From Clostridiaceae bacterium (lineage in GTDB: Bacteria; Bacillota; Clostridia; Lachnospirales; Lachnospiraceae): a DNA stretch of 55,230 bases. Shown in pieces: positions 17,282 through 26,164 of this stretch (the stretch's first letter is position 1; each line of letters begins with the position of its first letter). The DNA lies in assembly GCA_910575585.1 (NCBI GenBank), contig CAJTGF010000033.1, positions 1 through 55,230 of the forward strand, in the 5' to 3' direction. The notes under the pieces are model-generated. The model was not told where the DNA came from. It saw nothing but the letters and a program-made list of their open reading frames with translations, and did no database searches. The translations under genes and the position numbers were made by a program.

Positions 17282-17872
17282 ATGGATTCATACTATGCAG
17301 CTTATTACGGGAGTGGATTAAAATTAAACGAAAAAGAATTTGAGGATTTTGTAGAACGGTACATGGAAGTAATGCAGGAAACAAAGCGAGACATGGTCAA
17401 TCATGCCTTAACTGCGATTGACGAAGAACCGTTTTCTGATGACTATATCGATGAGCTCTTTGACCAGATGGTCGAATCGGACGAGATCGCATTTACATGG
17501 GGGGCTGACGCAGGTTCTGGCAACGCCCGGAAACGTTTGTTCAGTCCGGTTGTCGCCTCGCCTGATAATGGTTGTGATGGGATGTATTTCCTGCGTTACT
17601 ACGCCAATGGCAAACCGAATGTCTTTTTTACGGACAGAGAAAAAGAAATTAAAAATCCTGATTATGTGGGGGCCATCCTGCTCCGGCATGAAACCTCATA
17701 TATGTTTTATTCGGACCATACACTGGATTCAGTAGAGGTATTTGAGAAGAGGCCGTATTATTCCTATCAGGAGTTCAGACAGGAATTCCAGGATAAGATG
17801 GCTGCATACCTTCCAGATGATTTTGACTGGGATGCGCATATCGGGACATTTAGATACGCACAATACGCCTGA
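17282..17872 (+). CDS. Unknown 196-residue protein
   Basis: GAAGGAGAGAAAAT precedes the ATG. The protein is acidic, without membrane segments, and contains a beta-rich middle (GMYFLRYYANGKPNVFFTD). I recognise no family. It closes the 16016-17872 unit and is followed by a terminator. Confidence 0.6.
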   Translation: MDSYYAAYYGSGLKLNEKEFEDFVERYMEVMQETKRDMVNHALTAIDEEPFSDDYIDELFDQMVESDEIAFTWGADAGSGNARKRLFSPVVASPDNGCDGMYFLRYYANGKPNVFFTDREKEIKNPDYVGAILLRHETSYMFYSDHTLDSVEVFEKRPYYSYQEFRQEFQDKMAAYLPDDFDWDAHIGTFRYAQYA

Positions 17873-17898
17873 TTCACGTAAAAAAACAGTTTCTTTCC

Positions 17899-17930
17899 AA
17901 AACCCTGGTTTTACAGCCGGGGTTTTTGCG
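17899..17930 (+). terminator. Rho-independent terminator
   Basis: AAAACCCTGG/CCGGGGTTTT stem followed by a T-tract, 26 bases after the stop at 17872. Confidence 0.8.
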
Positions 17931-18009
17931 TACAGGGAAAGATATCGGCCCTGTTTCGCATATTGCGCCTGAATTGTATTTTTTGCGTCCCAGGCTGTAC
18001 ATACGGCAT

Positions 18010-18024
18010 CCATACTTCCCATGG
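18010..18024 (+). promoter_or_regulatory. CCATACT element
   Basis: CCATACTTCCCATGG, 56 bases before the ATG at 18066. Confidence 0.8.
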
Positions 18025-18065
18025 AACGATAAAAAAGATATATAGAGAAAGGAGACAGATGATCG

Positions 18066-19442
18066 ATGCAATGTAAACAGGGAACAGATGTGCAGGTGCA
18101 GATAGGTAAAGTGGATCAGGGATTTATCCGTGACCGGGAATGTACGAAGGAAACGCCGGTCATATTCGGCGTGCCTGACTCGCCCATATACGGGACGGGG
18201 AAACGGATCCGGCCAGGGGTTCCCGGGAGGGAGGATTCCGAGCATATGAAAAAGATACTGCTGCCAGAATTGCTCCCTCTGGAAGATTACGACCTGGTGG
18301 TCGTCCTCTTGTCCGGCGGGAAAGACAGCATCGCCTGCTACTACAAGCTGCGGGAACTTGGCGTCCCGAAAGAGAAGATGGAGTTCTGGCACCATGATAT
18401 TGATGGCGGGCATCCAAACCGCCGGATGGACTGGAGATGTACACAGGACTATGTGAAAACATTCGCACAGGCGGAAGGAGTACCCCTACGGACATCCTGG
18501 CGGATCAATGGTTTTTTTGGAGAACTGTACCGGATCGGGGCATCAGAACCTGTGGAATGGATGGAGCCAGAAACAGGGGAGGTACGGCAGTGCAGACTGT
18601 CACCCAATTATTTAAAATGCCAGGAGATCAAGGAGAAGGCAACGGAAGATATGGAGGAACAGCTGAAGCAGCATGGCTGCAGGATGAAGTTCCCTGCGAA
18701 GACCGGCGACTTAAGCCGCCGCTGGTGTTCCGCATACCTTAAGATCATGGTGGCGGACACGGTCATGAGCAATTTAAGCCGCCTGGATGAGTTGGAGCAG
18801 CTTGGCGGGAAAAGGCATAAATTCCCGGCCAAAAGCGGCACACACCAGGGACGGTGGTGCAGCGGGAACCTGAAAGCCGCCGTCCAGGACAGTGTGACAT
18901 CAAACCTGGAAAAGACCAAGGGGTATGTGAAGGTACTGGTCGTGTCCGGGGAACGGCGTGGGGAATCTGCCGGAAGGAGCAAATACAACGAGATGGAGAT
19001 CCACCGCACGAATGCGACTGCAAAGGCGCACCGTCTGGTCCATCAGTGGAGGCCGGTCATCGACTACAGCGAGAAGGATGTCTGGGAAGTGCTGAAACGC
19101 CACCGGGTCAACCCGCACCCCTGCTACAGGGCCGGATGGAACCGATGCAGCTGCGCCATGTGCATCTTTTCCACACCATCGTTATTCGCCGGGATCCGGG
19201 AACTGTACCCGGAAGATTATGAGCTCTTAAAACAGGACGAGCATATCCTGGGCTTCACCCTGGATAACAAGTGCGATCTGGACACGTTCGTCGGGGATGC
19301 CGGGTCCTGCGTCTACCATGGGGATGAAGCGGCAGTACGCAGCCTGGTGACGGGCGAGTTTGCTGTAGATGATGTGTATGTGGACGGGGACTGGATGTAT
19401 CCGGCCGGGGCCTTCCACGGCGCTGAAGGCGGCCCGTGCTGA
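18066..19442 (+). CDS. PAPS reductase-like PP-loop protein
   Basis: A 458-residue member of the adenine-nucleotide alpha-hydrolase (PAPS reductase/DndC-like) superfamily. The PP-loop SGGKDS is at residues 83-88 and a SGERRGESAGRS block follows later. A C-terminal cluster (NRCSCAMCIF) supplies cysteines as in DndC-type proteins that bind an iron-sulfur cluster. Two consecutive copies of a segment around KFPAK-x-G, RWCS and LK are present, an internal duplication. Such phage and plasmid proteins are thought to take part in sulfur or nucleotide chemistry; the substrate is unknown. The first 60 residues are extra. Confidence 0.75.
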   Translation: MQCKQGTDVQVQIGKVDQGFIRDRECTKETPVIFGVPDSPIYGTGKRIRPGVPGREDSEHMKKILLPELLPLEDYDLVVVLLSGGKDSIACYYKLRELGVPKEKMEFWHHDIDGGHPNRRMDWRCTQDYVKTFAQAEGVPLRTSWRINGFFGELYRIGASEPVEWMEPETGEVRQCRLSPNYLKCQEIKEKATEDMEEQLKQHGCRMKFPAKTGDLSRRWCSAYLKIMVADTVMSNLSRLDELEQLGGKRHKFPAKSGTHQGRWCSGNLKAAVQDSVTSNLEKTKGYVKVLVVSGERRGESAGRSKYNEMEIHRTNATAKAHRLVHQWRPVIDYSEKDVWEVLKRHRVNPHPCYRAGWNRCSCAMCIFSTPSLFAGIRELYPEDYELLKQDEHILGFTLDNKCDLDTFVGDAGSCVYHGDEAAVRSLVTGEFAVDDVYVDGDWMYPAGAFHGAEGGPC

Positions 19443-19491
19443 TCCGCACAAAAAAAGAGAAAACTCAAAGAAAAAGAAAGGAGAAAGCACT

Positions 19492-19731
19492 ATGCTTGCA
19501 CCATTGTACAGCTATTTAAAAAATTATATGATCCAGAACAGCTGGGAGGATGAGTATACGAGGAATGGGGCCAGATCCATCTTTACCACCATCTGCCTAT
19601 GCTGCAACATCGATGCTGATACGGCAATATGCGATCAGCTGCTTGTCGAACTGTACCGGACAACTGATATTCAGAGTGCTGGTGTAAGCCGCAAAGAATT
19701 TGAGAATTTCATGCTTGAATACATTGTCTGA
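19492..19731 (+). CDS. Small unknown protein
   Basis: A 79-residue helical protein (MLAPLYSYLKNYMIQNSW onward) with AAAGGAG 8 bases before the ATG. It is cotranscribed with the PP-loop gene, 49 bases downstream of it, and followed by a terminator. No family recognised. Confidence 0.55.
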   Translation: MLAPLYSYLKNYMIQNSWEDEYTRNGARSIFTTICLCCNIDADTAICDQLLVELYRTTDIQSAGVSRKEFENFMLEYIV

Positions 19732-19741
19732 TTTTTCTTTC

Positions 19742-19773
19742 GAAAGCCTTGGGATTTATCCTGGGGCTTTTTT
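19742..19773 (+). terminator. Rho-independent terminator
   Basis: AAAGCCTTGGGAT with ATCCTGGGGCTTT, then a T-tract. Confidence 0.8.
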
Positions 19774-19819
19774 GTGTGCGAAAAAACGTTATCCGCAAAA
19801 ACCGCGGGAAAGAAAGCCC

Positions 19820-19834
19820 CTATACTTACCAATG
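19820..19834 (+). promoter_or_regulatory. CCATACT-like element without a downstream gene
   Basis: CTATACTTACCAATG. The 170 bases after it hold no recognisable gene before the opposing terminator, so either a gene was lost or a short RNA is made. A TTATCCGCA sequence lies about 30 bases upstream. Confidence 0.4.
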
Positions 19835-20010
19835 AGAGCGTACCCCCCCTAGCTTTAGCCATGGGGAGCATCAGCTGACGGTATAGGCAGGAATTTTTCT
19901 TAACATCCAATAGGAAGTCGAAACAGACAGGCAGCAATGACAGGAAACCGGAAAAGATAAAGACTGATAAGGCCGGCAGGCCATTGGGTATCACTTTTTT
20001 TGTGTACAAA

Positions 20011-20040
20011 AAAAGCGTCTCATTTCGAGACGCTTTTGAT
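20011..20040. terminator. Bidirectional terminator hairpin
   Basis: AAAAGCGTCTC/GAGACGCTTTT with T-tracts on both strands. The minus-strand gene ends inside it: its TGA lies in the loop. Confidence 0.8.
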
Positions 20041-20673
20041 CCGCTTTGCATACAAGTTCCTTATCTTTTGGCATATAGAAGCCTTGCGGATCAGCTCCTG
20101 CTTGATCTTCTGGTAGGAGGAGTCATCAAACTTCTCTCCCATGTAGTCATACACCAGGCTGGCTTTCGGGGAATTCCGGTTTCCGCAGGCTTCAAAGATC
20201 GCCTTGTACTTCTGGATCATCTCATCTGTCCTCGCTATGACCATGGAGTAGTACGTATCAGGGTCCTCGTTAAACAGATCAATCAGGGTATGGAGTACTT
20301 GTCCCCCGTTGCGGTCCTGGATCTGCATACCTCCGTTAAAGAAGCCGAGAGCTTCCATTTCTTCCCGGTTCAGCCATACCAACGGCTGGACGGACGCAGA
20401 ACCGATGGGCACCGGCACAATCCCGTAATGCCTTAACAGGCCGACGCAGGCTTCCTCATAGGATAGGGAATTCTGGATACGGAACAGTTCGACCTTGCTG
20501 TAGGACTGGTCGCAGCTCCAGCATTTCCAGTATTCCCCATCCTTTGATGTCATGCCGGAACCGTTCTGCCCCGTCCCGGATCCGCAGACCGGGCATACAT
20601 AGCTCTTCCTGTTCCTTGCTATTGGCAGAAAGGAAGGCTCTAGGTACTTGATCGTTGTCATATCATATTTCAT
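20020..20673 (-). CDS. Primase-type (CHC2-like) zinc-ribbon protein
   Basis: A 217-residue protein; GAGGAGG fixes the start at 20673 rather than the upstream in-frame ATG at 20700. C27-x2-C30 and C51-x2-C54 enclose GEYWKCWSCDQSYSKVELFR, the arrangement of DnaG-type CHC2 zinc-binding domains, where the WKCW-C-x-G/Q-D/S pattern reads template DNA. No TOPRIM catalytic domain follows; the C-terminal 150 residues are unassigned. It may be a stand-alone primase subunit or a DNA-binding derivative. It lies immediately left of the iteron region. Confidence 0.7.
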   Translation of the reverse strand: MKYDMTTIKYLEPSFLPIARNRKSYVCPVCGSGTGQNGSGMTSKDGEYWKCWSCDQSYSKVELFRIQNSLSYEEACVGLLRHYGIVPVPIGSASVQPLVWLNREEMEALGFFNGGMQIQDRNGGQVLHTLIDLFNEDPDTYYSMVIARTDEMIQKYKAIFEACGNRNSPKASLVYDYMGEKFDDSSYQKIKQELIRKASICQKIRNLYAKRIKSVSK

Positions 20674-20741
20674 TGCAACCTCCTCATAATGCAGAGGCAT
20701 TGGTTTTGGATCTCATCCTCAATGCCTTGTGACTGTCTTCT

Positions 20742-20754
20742 GTGTTAAGTATGG
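20742..20754 (-). promoter_or_regulatory. CCATACT element
   Basis: CCATACTTAACAC on the minus strand, 81 bases before the zinc-ribbon gene start at 20673. Confidence 0.65.
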
Positions 20755-20824
20755 GGACGGGAGGGCGGATAAAGGCCTCAATATTTCCACACCGGAAATT
20801 AGCCAGAGCGTTCTGTGGGGAGTG

Positions 20825-20859
20825 TTTGGAAACCATATTACGTACTAAAATGGAGAACA
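20825..20859. repeat. 35-bp direct repeat, copy 1
   Basis: Begins TTTGGAAACCATATTACG and ends AATGGAGAACA; identical to 20905-20939. The 45 bases between the copies contain the palindrome TCCATATATATGGA. Confidence 0.85.
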
Positions 20860-20904
20860 ATCTGCTTTTGCGAAGTCCATATATATGGAATTGGCGAGAG
20901 AGCA

Positions 20905-20939
20905 TTTGGAAACCATATTACGTACTAAAATGGAGAACA
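20905..20939. repeat. 35-bp direct repeat, copy 2
   Basis: Identical to 20825-20859, offset by 80 bases. Confidence 0.85.
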
Positions 20940-21912
20940 GGGTTATGCTTGCATGAAAAACATCCTCTTCTTTTGTCCTTTTCTTTGTTTTTTCTCTCTT
21001 CTGAAGGAAAACGGAGCCCAAAATCCGAAGGGATGCCACGGCTCTTCCCGGATTTCTTAAACCAGCCTTATCCATTCAGCCACGGATCTTCCCACATCCC
21101 CGCCCCTTCCAATATTCCATAAAAAAGGAATCCGATAATTGAGTCCAAAATCCGACCTCACATCTCATTCTTCTCGGATTTCTCCCAATTTCTCATCCCC
21201 TGCGTTATTGATTTTCCTATTTTCCGGGGATTTCGCCGAACTTCTTACCCTTGCGCCATCGATTTTCCTTATCTGCACAGCCGTCACAGTTATCTTATCC
21301 GCCAAATCCAGAAATCAAGCCAGAACCAATATCCGAGCCGGTATTCGAAGCAGCATCCGTCCTTTCCATCTGCCTTCCGACCCAGCGCCAAGCGGATTTC
21401 CTTTTGTTTTCCGGTATTTTTCCGGGTTTTCTTCGGATTTCTTGCGGATTTCTTCTGGATTTCTTCTTTCCCCTCTGTCACTCCTGTCCCGCACGAAAAC
21501 GCTTATGCGCCAAAAGTACCGGGCACATAGCCGAACGCATGGCCGAGCCGATACCGCTTCTTTGGGTTTCTCTTTCTTTTTTTGTTATCCGCAGGCCAAA
21601 AGCAGGAATGACCGCAGGATTTCGGTATCCGCCAGGGCAGGGGAGAAGTGTTCCGTAGGTATCCGCCCTACGGCAAGTGGGGTTTGCATAACGGGATACG
21701 GAAAAGTGCCATAACGGGGTCAAGTCAGGGTGATATCTGGCTTTTTAATGGCTGTTTTCCGGTATCTGCGAAGCGTGGATCAGTCATTTCTTCAGCGTAC
21801 AGCTATTATCCCGTCTGAATGGGCGTCTTTTTTGGTTCTTTTTAAGAAAACGGGGTACGAGGGCAAAAATGAAGAGGCAGAAGGCGTGGAATGCCAGCGG
21901 ATAAGGGAAATT

Positions 21913-22488
21913 GGTGTCAGGTAAAGGTGATGCCGTCCAGCCGCCGAAACCCTGCGGATACGTAAAAGCGGGGCATATTAAGGTGACACCGAAATCCTGC
22001 GGATACATAAATGAAGAGAATAAGGAGTGCCAGGTAAAGGTGGCACCGGAAGGGGGCAGGCGGGACAGGTTAAAGTGGCACCAATGTTCTGCGGATAGAT
22101 AAATAGAAGGTGTCAGGTTAAGATGGCACCGGAAGGGAAGCAGGAGTGCCAGGTAAAGGTGACACCACGTAAGGAACAGAGAGTTCTGTGGATACATAAG
22201 TGTGGGAGCAGGTTAAGGTGGCACCGAATTTCCGCAGATATGTAAATGGAAGGTGCCAGGTTAAGATGACACCGGGCAGGAGGGAGCGGCATTCTGCGGA
22301 TAAGCAAACGGTGCCAGGTAAAGGCGGCACCAGGAGCGGCGGGATAGCCGGGCGGGTAGGAGGGAAAGTGTCAGGTTAAAGTGATACTCGGAGCTGATCC
22401 AAAGCTCCGGGGCTAGATAAAATAGGCTAGGTTAAGGTGGCCCCAACGGTAATGGGTACAGACGGAGGTGCCACAGAAAGGCGATGCG
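21913..22488. repeat. Iteron-like array, about 12 copies of a 22-bp imperfect palindrome
   Basis: Each unit has a left arm close to GGTGCC, a 10-base centre close to AGGTTAAGGT (itself AGGT twice) and a right arm GGCACC. Copies start near 21913, 21969, 22026, 22061, 22109, 22145, 22204, 22252, 22310, 22367, 22423 and 22467. Start-to-start distances fall into classes of about 35-36, 44-48 and 56-59 bases. Between many copies lies a second repeat close to CTGCGGATACATAAATG, so a fuller repeat unit is about 57 bp. This is the form expected of binding sites for a plasmid replication initiator or partition protein. Confidence 0.75.
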
Positions 22489-23162
22489 GATCATAGAAAA
22501 AGCAGGTGCCACCCATGGACACTCTTAGCTCTTGCGGATAAGATTGGAATCCAGGCGGAGGATGGGCGTGTAGCGCTCTTGCCCTTGTATGATCTTGAGG
22601 AGATGATGCGCTGCGAATAGCAGAAAAAGCGCCGGCGTAAACCATTAAGCCCTGCCAATGATCTTTTGGTATACCCCGGCGAAAACAAGTTTCGCGTCCA
22701 AAAGGGAGAGGCCAGGGCCGGACGGCTATCCGTAGCCTGCACCCCTCCCATTTTCGCTATATGGCGGGCCTCCGCTTCTTTGGACATCCCGCCAGAAAAT
22801 AGCCCATGGCTCTTGCGACCCCGTTTGCTGACAGGTTGCTGATCATCTTGGATCGATCTATCAGAACCATATCCACAGACAGCACAAAATCCTTTGGCAT
22901 GGGCTGGAGCGACATAGTTGCAGTGGACGGGAGCCTCCTTACCTTGTCTGACTGCGGATGTGCTTTGTCATCGACATAAACGGCTGTTGGCGGATAGCTC
23001 CACCTGTGCATCTTTTTGTAGAACCTTCTGTTCACATCTCTTTCCCTTACCGTTTCATCCCTGTCAGGCCCATCCTAAGGGGTCTGTTCCCTGATCACGC
23101 TAACACATCATGCCGGATCCCGAACAGGAAGATCCTGCCCTTATCCTGTGGGACACCATGCG

Positions 23163-23175
23163 CCATACTTCCTGA
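23163..23175 (+). promoter_or_regulatory. CCATACT element
   Basis: CCATACTTCCTGA, 41 bases before the methylase start at 23204. Confidence 0.7.
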
Positions 23176-23203
23176 AAAGCATCAACAAAGGCAGGTAAGG
23201 GAT

Positions 23204-24334
23204 ATGGCTAGAAACAGCAGCCTGCACGCCGCAAAGACGTCCAGGCAAGATGAGTTTTATACAAAATACCAGGATATCCAGGCGGAACTGGATCACTATA
23301 AGGAGCACTTTGAAGGGAAGACGGTGCTCTGCAACTGTGACGACCCGTTTGAGAGCAACTTCTGCAAGTTCTTTCTCAAGAACTTCCACGGCTATAAGCT
23401 AAAACGGTTGGTCTGCACCGGCTGCGGTACACGCCCAGGGACGCAGGGGAAGGGGTACGTGCTGGATGTGGCAGATGTGCTGGCGGAGGTTAGGGCAGGC
23501 GGAACGGATATCACGGACAGCGGCATCGGCAGGCTGCTGTATGGAGGTACCGTCCATGAACTGGAGGGCAACGGGGATTTCCGGTCAGCGGAATGTATAG
23601 AGTACTTAAAGCAGGCGGATATCGTGGTGAGCAATCCTCCGTTTTCCCTGTTCCGTGAATATGCGTCGCGTCTGACAGGGTACGGGAAGGAGTTCCTGAT
23701 CATCGGTCCGCAGAACGCAATCCCTTACAAAGAGTTCTTCCCGCTGCTCAAAGACAACAGGGTCTGGCTCGGCTGCACAGCAGGGAGCCGGGATTATCTG
23801 GTGCCGCACGGTTACGGGACGGGAGATGCAGGCGTACACATGGATCGCGATGGCAGGATGGTAAAGAGCATGGGCAATACGGCGTGGTTCACTAACTTAG
23901 ACCATGCGAAACGCCATGAGCCACTGGCCCTTGCCGGACATTACTACGGCCATGAAGAGGATTACCAGAGATATGACAACTACGACTGTATCAACGTGGA
24001 CAGGGTGAAGGATATCCCGGGCGACTACTTCCCGACCGGAGGATATGCGGCAGAGATCTATGAGGGGAGAGGGGATCTGGAGGCGGCACAGTGCGCCAGG
24101 GAGGCTGCGGGAGGGGCGGAAGGATGTAACGGCATCATGGGTGTGCCCATCACATTCCTTGACAGATACTGCCCGGAGCAGTTCGAGATCGTCGGCTCTG
24201 CTTACGGCAATTCAAGAAAGAACAAGTTCTATGGCGAGGTAGCGTACACACAGCACCCGGACGACAGGGGAGGGTGCGGGATCATCGATGGTAAACGGAA
24301 ATACGGTCGCATCTTTATCAGGGCTAAGATATGA
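23204..24334 (+). CDS. EcoRI-type adenine-specific DNA methyltransferase
   Basis: A 376-residue protein of the EcoRI methylase family (Pfam EcoRI_methylase). The catalytic NPPF is at residues 144-147 in ADIVVSNPPFSLFREY. TVLCNCDDPFESNFCKFF and WFTNLDHAKRHEPL are other recognisable family blocks. The start is set by the CCATACT element 41 bases upstream and a weak GTAAGGGA ribosome site; the open frame extends further upstream without signals. No restriction enzyme accompanies it, so it is most likely a solitary methylase that protects the replicon. It is the first gene right of the iteron region. Confidence 0.85.
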   Translation: MARNSSLHAAKTSRQDEFYTKYQDIQAELDHYKEHFEGKTVLCNCDDPFESNFCKFFLKNFHGYKLKRLVCTGCGTRPGTQGKGYVLDVADVLAEVRAGGTDITDSGIGRLLYGGTVHELEGNGDFRSAECIEYLKQADIVVSNPPFSLFREYASRLTGYGKEFLIIGPQNAIPYKEFFPLLKDNRVWLGCTAGSRDYLVPHGYGTGDAGVHMDRDGRMVKSMGNTAWFTNLDHAKRHEPLALAGHYYGHEEDYQRYDNYDCINVDRVKDIPGDYFPTGGYAAEIYEGRGDLEAAQCAREAAGGAEGCNGIMGVPITFLDRYCPEQFEIVGSAYGNSRKNKFYGEVAYTQHPDDRGGCGIIDGKRKYGRIFIRAKI

Positions 24335-24396
24335 CGGGATTTTTCCCTGACAGGGAACATGGGGGATTTCCGGCAGCTATGATGCCGACCCCATCC

Positions 24397-24410
24397 CCAT
24401 ACTTCCCATG
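24397..24410 (+). promoter_or_regulatory. CCATACT element
   Basis: CCATACTTCCCATG, consensus copy, 45 bases before the ATG at 24442. Confidence 0.8.
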
Positions 24411-24441
24411 AAAAGCACGGGAGAAAGAAGAGGAGGATCGA

Positions 24442-25026
24442 ATGAGGATATGGACAATACAACCGGAAGCGATATATGAAGCGCTCAAGGAACAAAAGGT
24501 TCTATACACAGACATCAGCAAAAGCCCCCTGTACCACATGGAAGACGCGGGGGTCATGGACAACCCGTTCCAGAAGGGCTATGACTGGTTCGTGAAGAGG
24601 ATGGAAGAGAAGGCCGGGAAGCCGGAAGGGGCGTCCTACCCCTGGTGGGCCTGGTACAAGAGACACGGGAAACACAAAAAGCCCGACCTGCGGGAGGCCG
24701 GGTACGCAGAGAAGGGAGAACGGTGCGTATGCCTGGAACTGGAAGTCCCCGATAACGAGGTAGTCCTGTCAGATTTCGACATGTGGTGGTTCTGCATTTC
24801 CGACCGCTGGTTTTCTGGGGCTGCGGATGACGATGGACTGGACAGGTTGGATAGCTGGTTCAAGAGCTTGGACAAAGGCACACAGGAACGCCTGAAACGG
24901 GAAAGCTGGGAGGCCGTGTTCGACATAGAGCCGGATCAATACGGGAGGGGCAGCTGGGTACAGGCCACTTTCTGGGAATTACGGCTTGCAGACATAAAAA
25001 AGGTGGTATATTTTACCGCAAGATAA
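24442..25026 (+). CDS. DUF3841 family protein
   Basis: A 194-residue protein with GAGGAGGATCG before the ATG. It opens MRIWTIQPEAIYEALKEQ and has YPWWAWYKRHGKHKKPDLR, the signature blocks of DUF3841, a family of unknown function frequent in Firmicutes and their phages. The length is normal for the family. It forms a single-gene transcription unit between a CCATACT element and a terminator. Confidence 0.8.
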   Translation: MRIWTIQPEAIYEALKEQKVLYTDISKSPLYHMEDAGVMDNPFQKGYDWFVKRMEEKAGKPEGASYPWWAWYKRHGKHKKPDLREAGYAEKGERCVCLELEVPDNEVVLSDFDMWWFCISDRWFSGAADDDGLDRLDSWFKSLDKGTQERLKRESWEAVFDIEPDQYGRGSWVQATFWELRLADIKKVVYFTAR

Positions 25027-25067
25027 GGAAGGGGAGAAAGATATCATACAAAAGATACTCCCAAAAA

Positions 25068-25099
25068 AGACTGGCTTATGACGGCCAGCCTTCTTTTTT
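25068..25099 (+). terminator. Rho-independent terminator
   Basis: AAGACTGGC/GGCCAGCCTT stem followed by CTTTTTT. Confidence 0.8.
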
Positions 25100-25206
25100 G
25101 CCCTGGCCGCTTTTGCATCACTCCGATAGGCGGGAGGCTGTTTTTGCACCGCTCCGCTAGGGGCGTGGATGTCCCGGGTGCTGATACATACCCCTTGCAG
25201 CTACAG

Positions 25207-25402
25207 CTACTCCTGTCCTGTGCCTTTTTTATACTGGCCCACTTCCAGGGCGAGAGAAATGGCGAAAAGGACGGTGATGATGAGGGACAGGACCGCTCCG
25301 GTCCGGCGGACGGCCTCCGGCATCTGTTCCCCATCCCGCGGATATGCCGTCCCCAGCCATGCGGCAGCTTCGAACAGTTCGCATCTGCTGGCTTAAGTAC
25401 AT
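25207..25402 (-). pseudogene. Small single-span membrane protein with a frameshift
   Basis: AAGGAGG lies 8 bases before the ATG at 25402. The first seven codons read MYLSQQM; a one-base shift then joins a frame giving CELFEAAAWLGTAYPRDGEQ, a hydrophobic span (GAVLSLIITVLFAISLALEV) and QYKKGTGQE to a TAG at 25209-25207. The unshifted frame gives arginine-rich nonsense. An internal ATG at the MPEAVRR position could still make the membrane half. It follows the Cys/Gly-rich membrane gene on the same strand. Confidence 0.5.
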
Positions 25403-25646
25403 GGTGGTTACCTCCTTAAATTTTTAATCTTCTTTTTGTCTTTTCTTTTTTTGCTCCTGCAGGCCTTCCCGCGGGCCTCCCCTTTGGTGCGTTTTCCCGA
25501 GGCTCCCCGTAAAAATTCCGGCAGGAACGCTCTCGGGCGGGGCGGGGCAGGGGAATCCCCATGCCGCATGGGAAAACGGAAAATCGGGGTGCTTTTTCTG
25601 CAGGGCTGCTTTTGCGTCACTCCGGGGAACGGTCCGCCGTCACGGC

Positions 25647-25913
25647 TTAATGGTGCGTATCCCAACAGCCCCCGCCGGGGCATCCGCATTTCCCTTTGCC
25701 GCCGCAGCATCCACCTTCGTTGCATCCGCCGCTGCCCCCTTCCTCCCAGTCCAGATCGTCCCAGACGTCATCTTCATCTTCATCGTCATCTTTCTCCAAT
25801 TCCCCGTCCGGCCCAGATAAGGTGCGGCACAGCCTGGCGAATGCCACGTATGCGCAGTAGCATGCGACCGCACATGCAGCAATGGCTACGGCGGACTCAA
25901 ATTTTTTTCTCAT
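25647..25913 (-). CDS. Membrane-anchored acidic protein with Cys/Gly-rich tail
   Basis: An 88-residue protein; AAAGGAG precedes the ATG and a CCATACT element lies 54 bases upstream. Residues 7-33 form a hydrophobic anchor (SAVAIAACAVACYCAYVAF). An acidic stretch of nearly continuous D and E follows (about 38-57), and the tail is glycine- and cysteine-rich (CNEGGCCGGKGKCGCPGGGC). The layout suggests a surface or membrane-bound metal-binding peptide. No family recognised; the tail resembles glycine/cysteine-rich metal-binding or bacteriocin-like peptides only in composition. Confidence 0.6.
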   Translation of the reverse strand: MRKKFESAVAIAACAVACYCAYVAFARLCRTLSGPDGELEKDDDEDEDDVWDDLDWEEGGSGGCNEGGCCGGKGKCGCPGGGCWDTHH

Positions 25914-25953
25914 AACTGTCTCCTTTCATGTCTGTATGGCCTTCCATAGTTTA

Positions 25954-25967
25954 CATGTACAGTATGG
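25954..25967 (-). promoter_or_regulatory. CCATACT element
   Basis: CCATACTGTACATG on the minus strand, 54 bases before the start at 25913. Confidence 0.65.
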
Positions 25968-26164
25968 CGTATGTTGCCTGGTTATCGTTTTTGCGGATAT
26001 CTTTTTTGGGAGAAGTGTATTTTTACAGCCCGGCTCCTGCAGATAACTATTCCCAGCGAAGGGGAGTGTCCAGGCAGAGGGATGCAGGCCGGTTGTCATG
26101 GTGCCGGCTTTTTTGCGGATAACGTTTCCATGGCAAAAGAAGCCGTGCCTTCCGGCAGGATCCG

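Larger units (their letters stand above)
20760..23160. other. 2.4-kb gene-free region, candidate origin or centromere
   Basis: No reading frame here has a ribosome site together with coding character. The left part contains a direct-repeat pair (20825, 20905). The middle (about 21,000-21,640) is rich in variants of CGGATTTC, three of them in close tandem near 21,430-21,465. The right part has the iteron-like array at 21,913-22,488. DnaA-box-like TTATCCGCA occurs on one strand or the other near 21,587, 22,297 and 22,524. The region separates a minus-strand gene on the left from the long plus-strand run on the right. Confidence 0.6.

Noticed and set aside
20825-20939. CRISPR array
   Set aside because: Only two repeats and one spacer, no cas genes in the window, and the location beside the iteron region suggests another role. 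Kept as a finding, not as a CRISPR feature.
22757-23035. A 92-codon minus-strand frame
   Set aside because: It starts at GTG with the ribosome-like sequence overlapping the codon, no CCATACT element precedes it, and the amino-acid pattern is not convincing.
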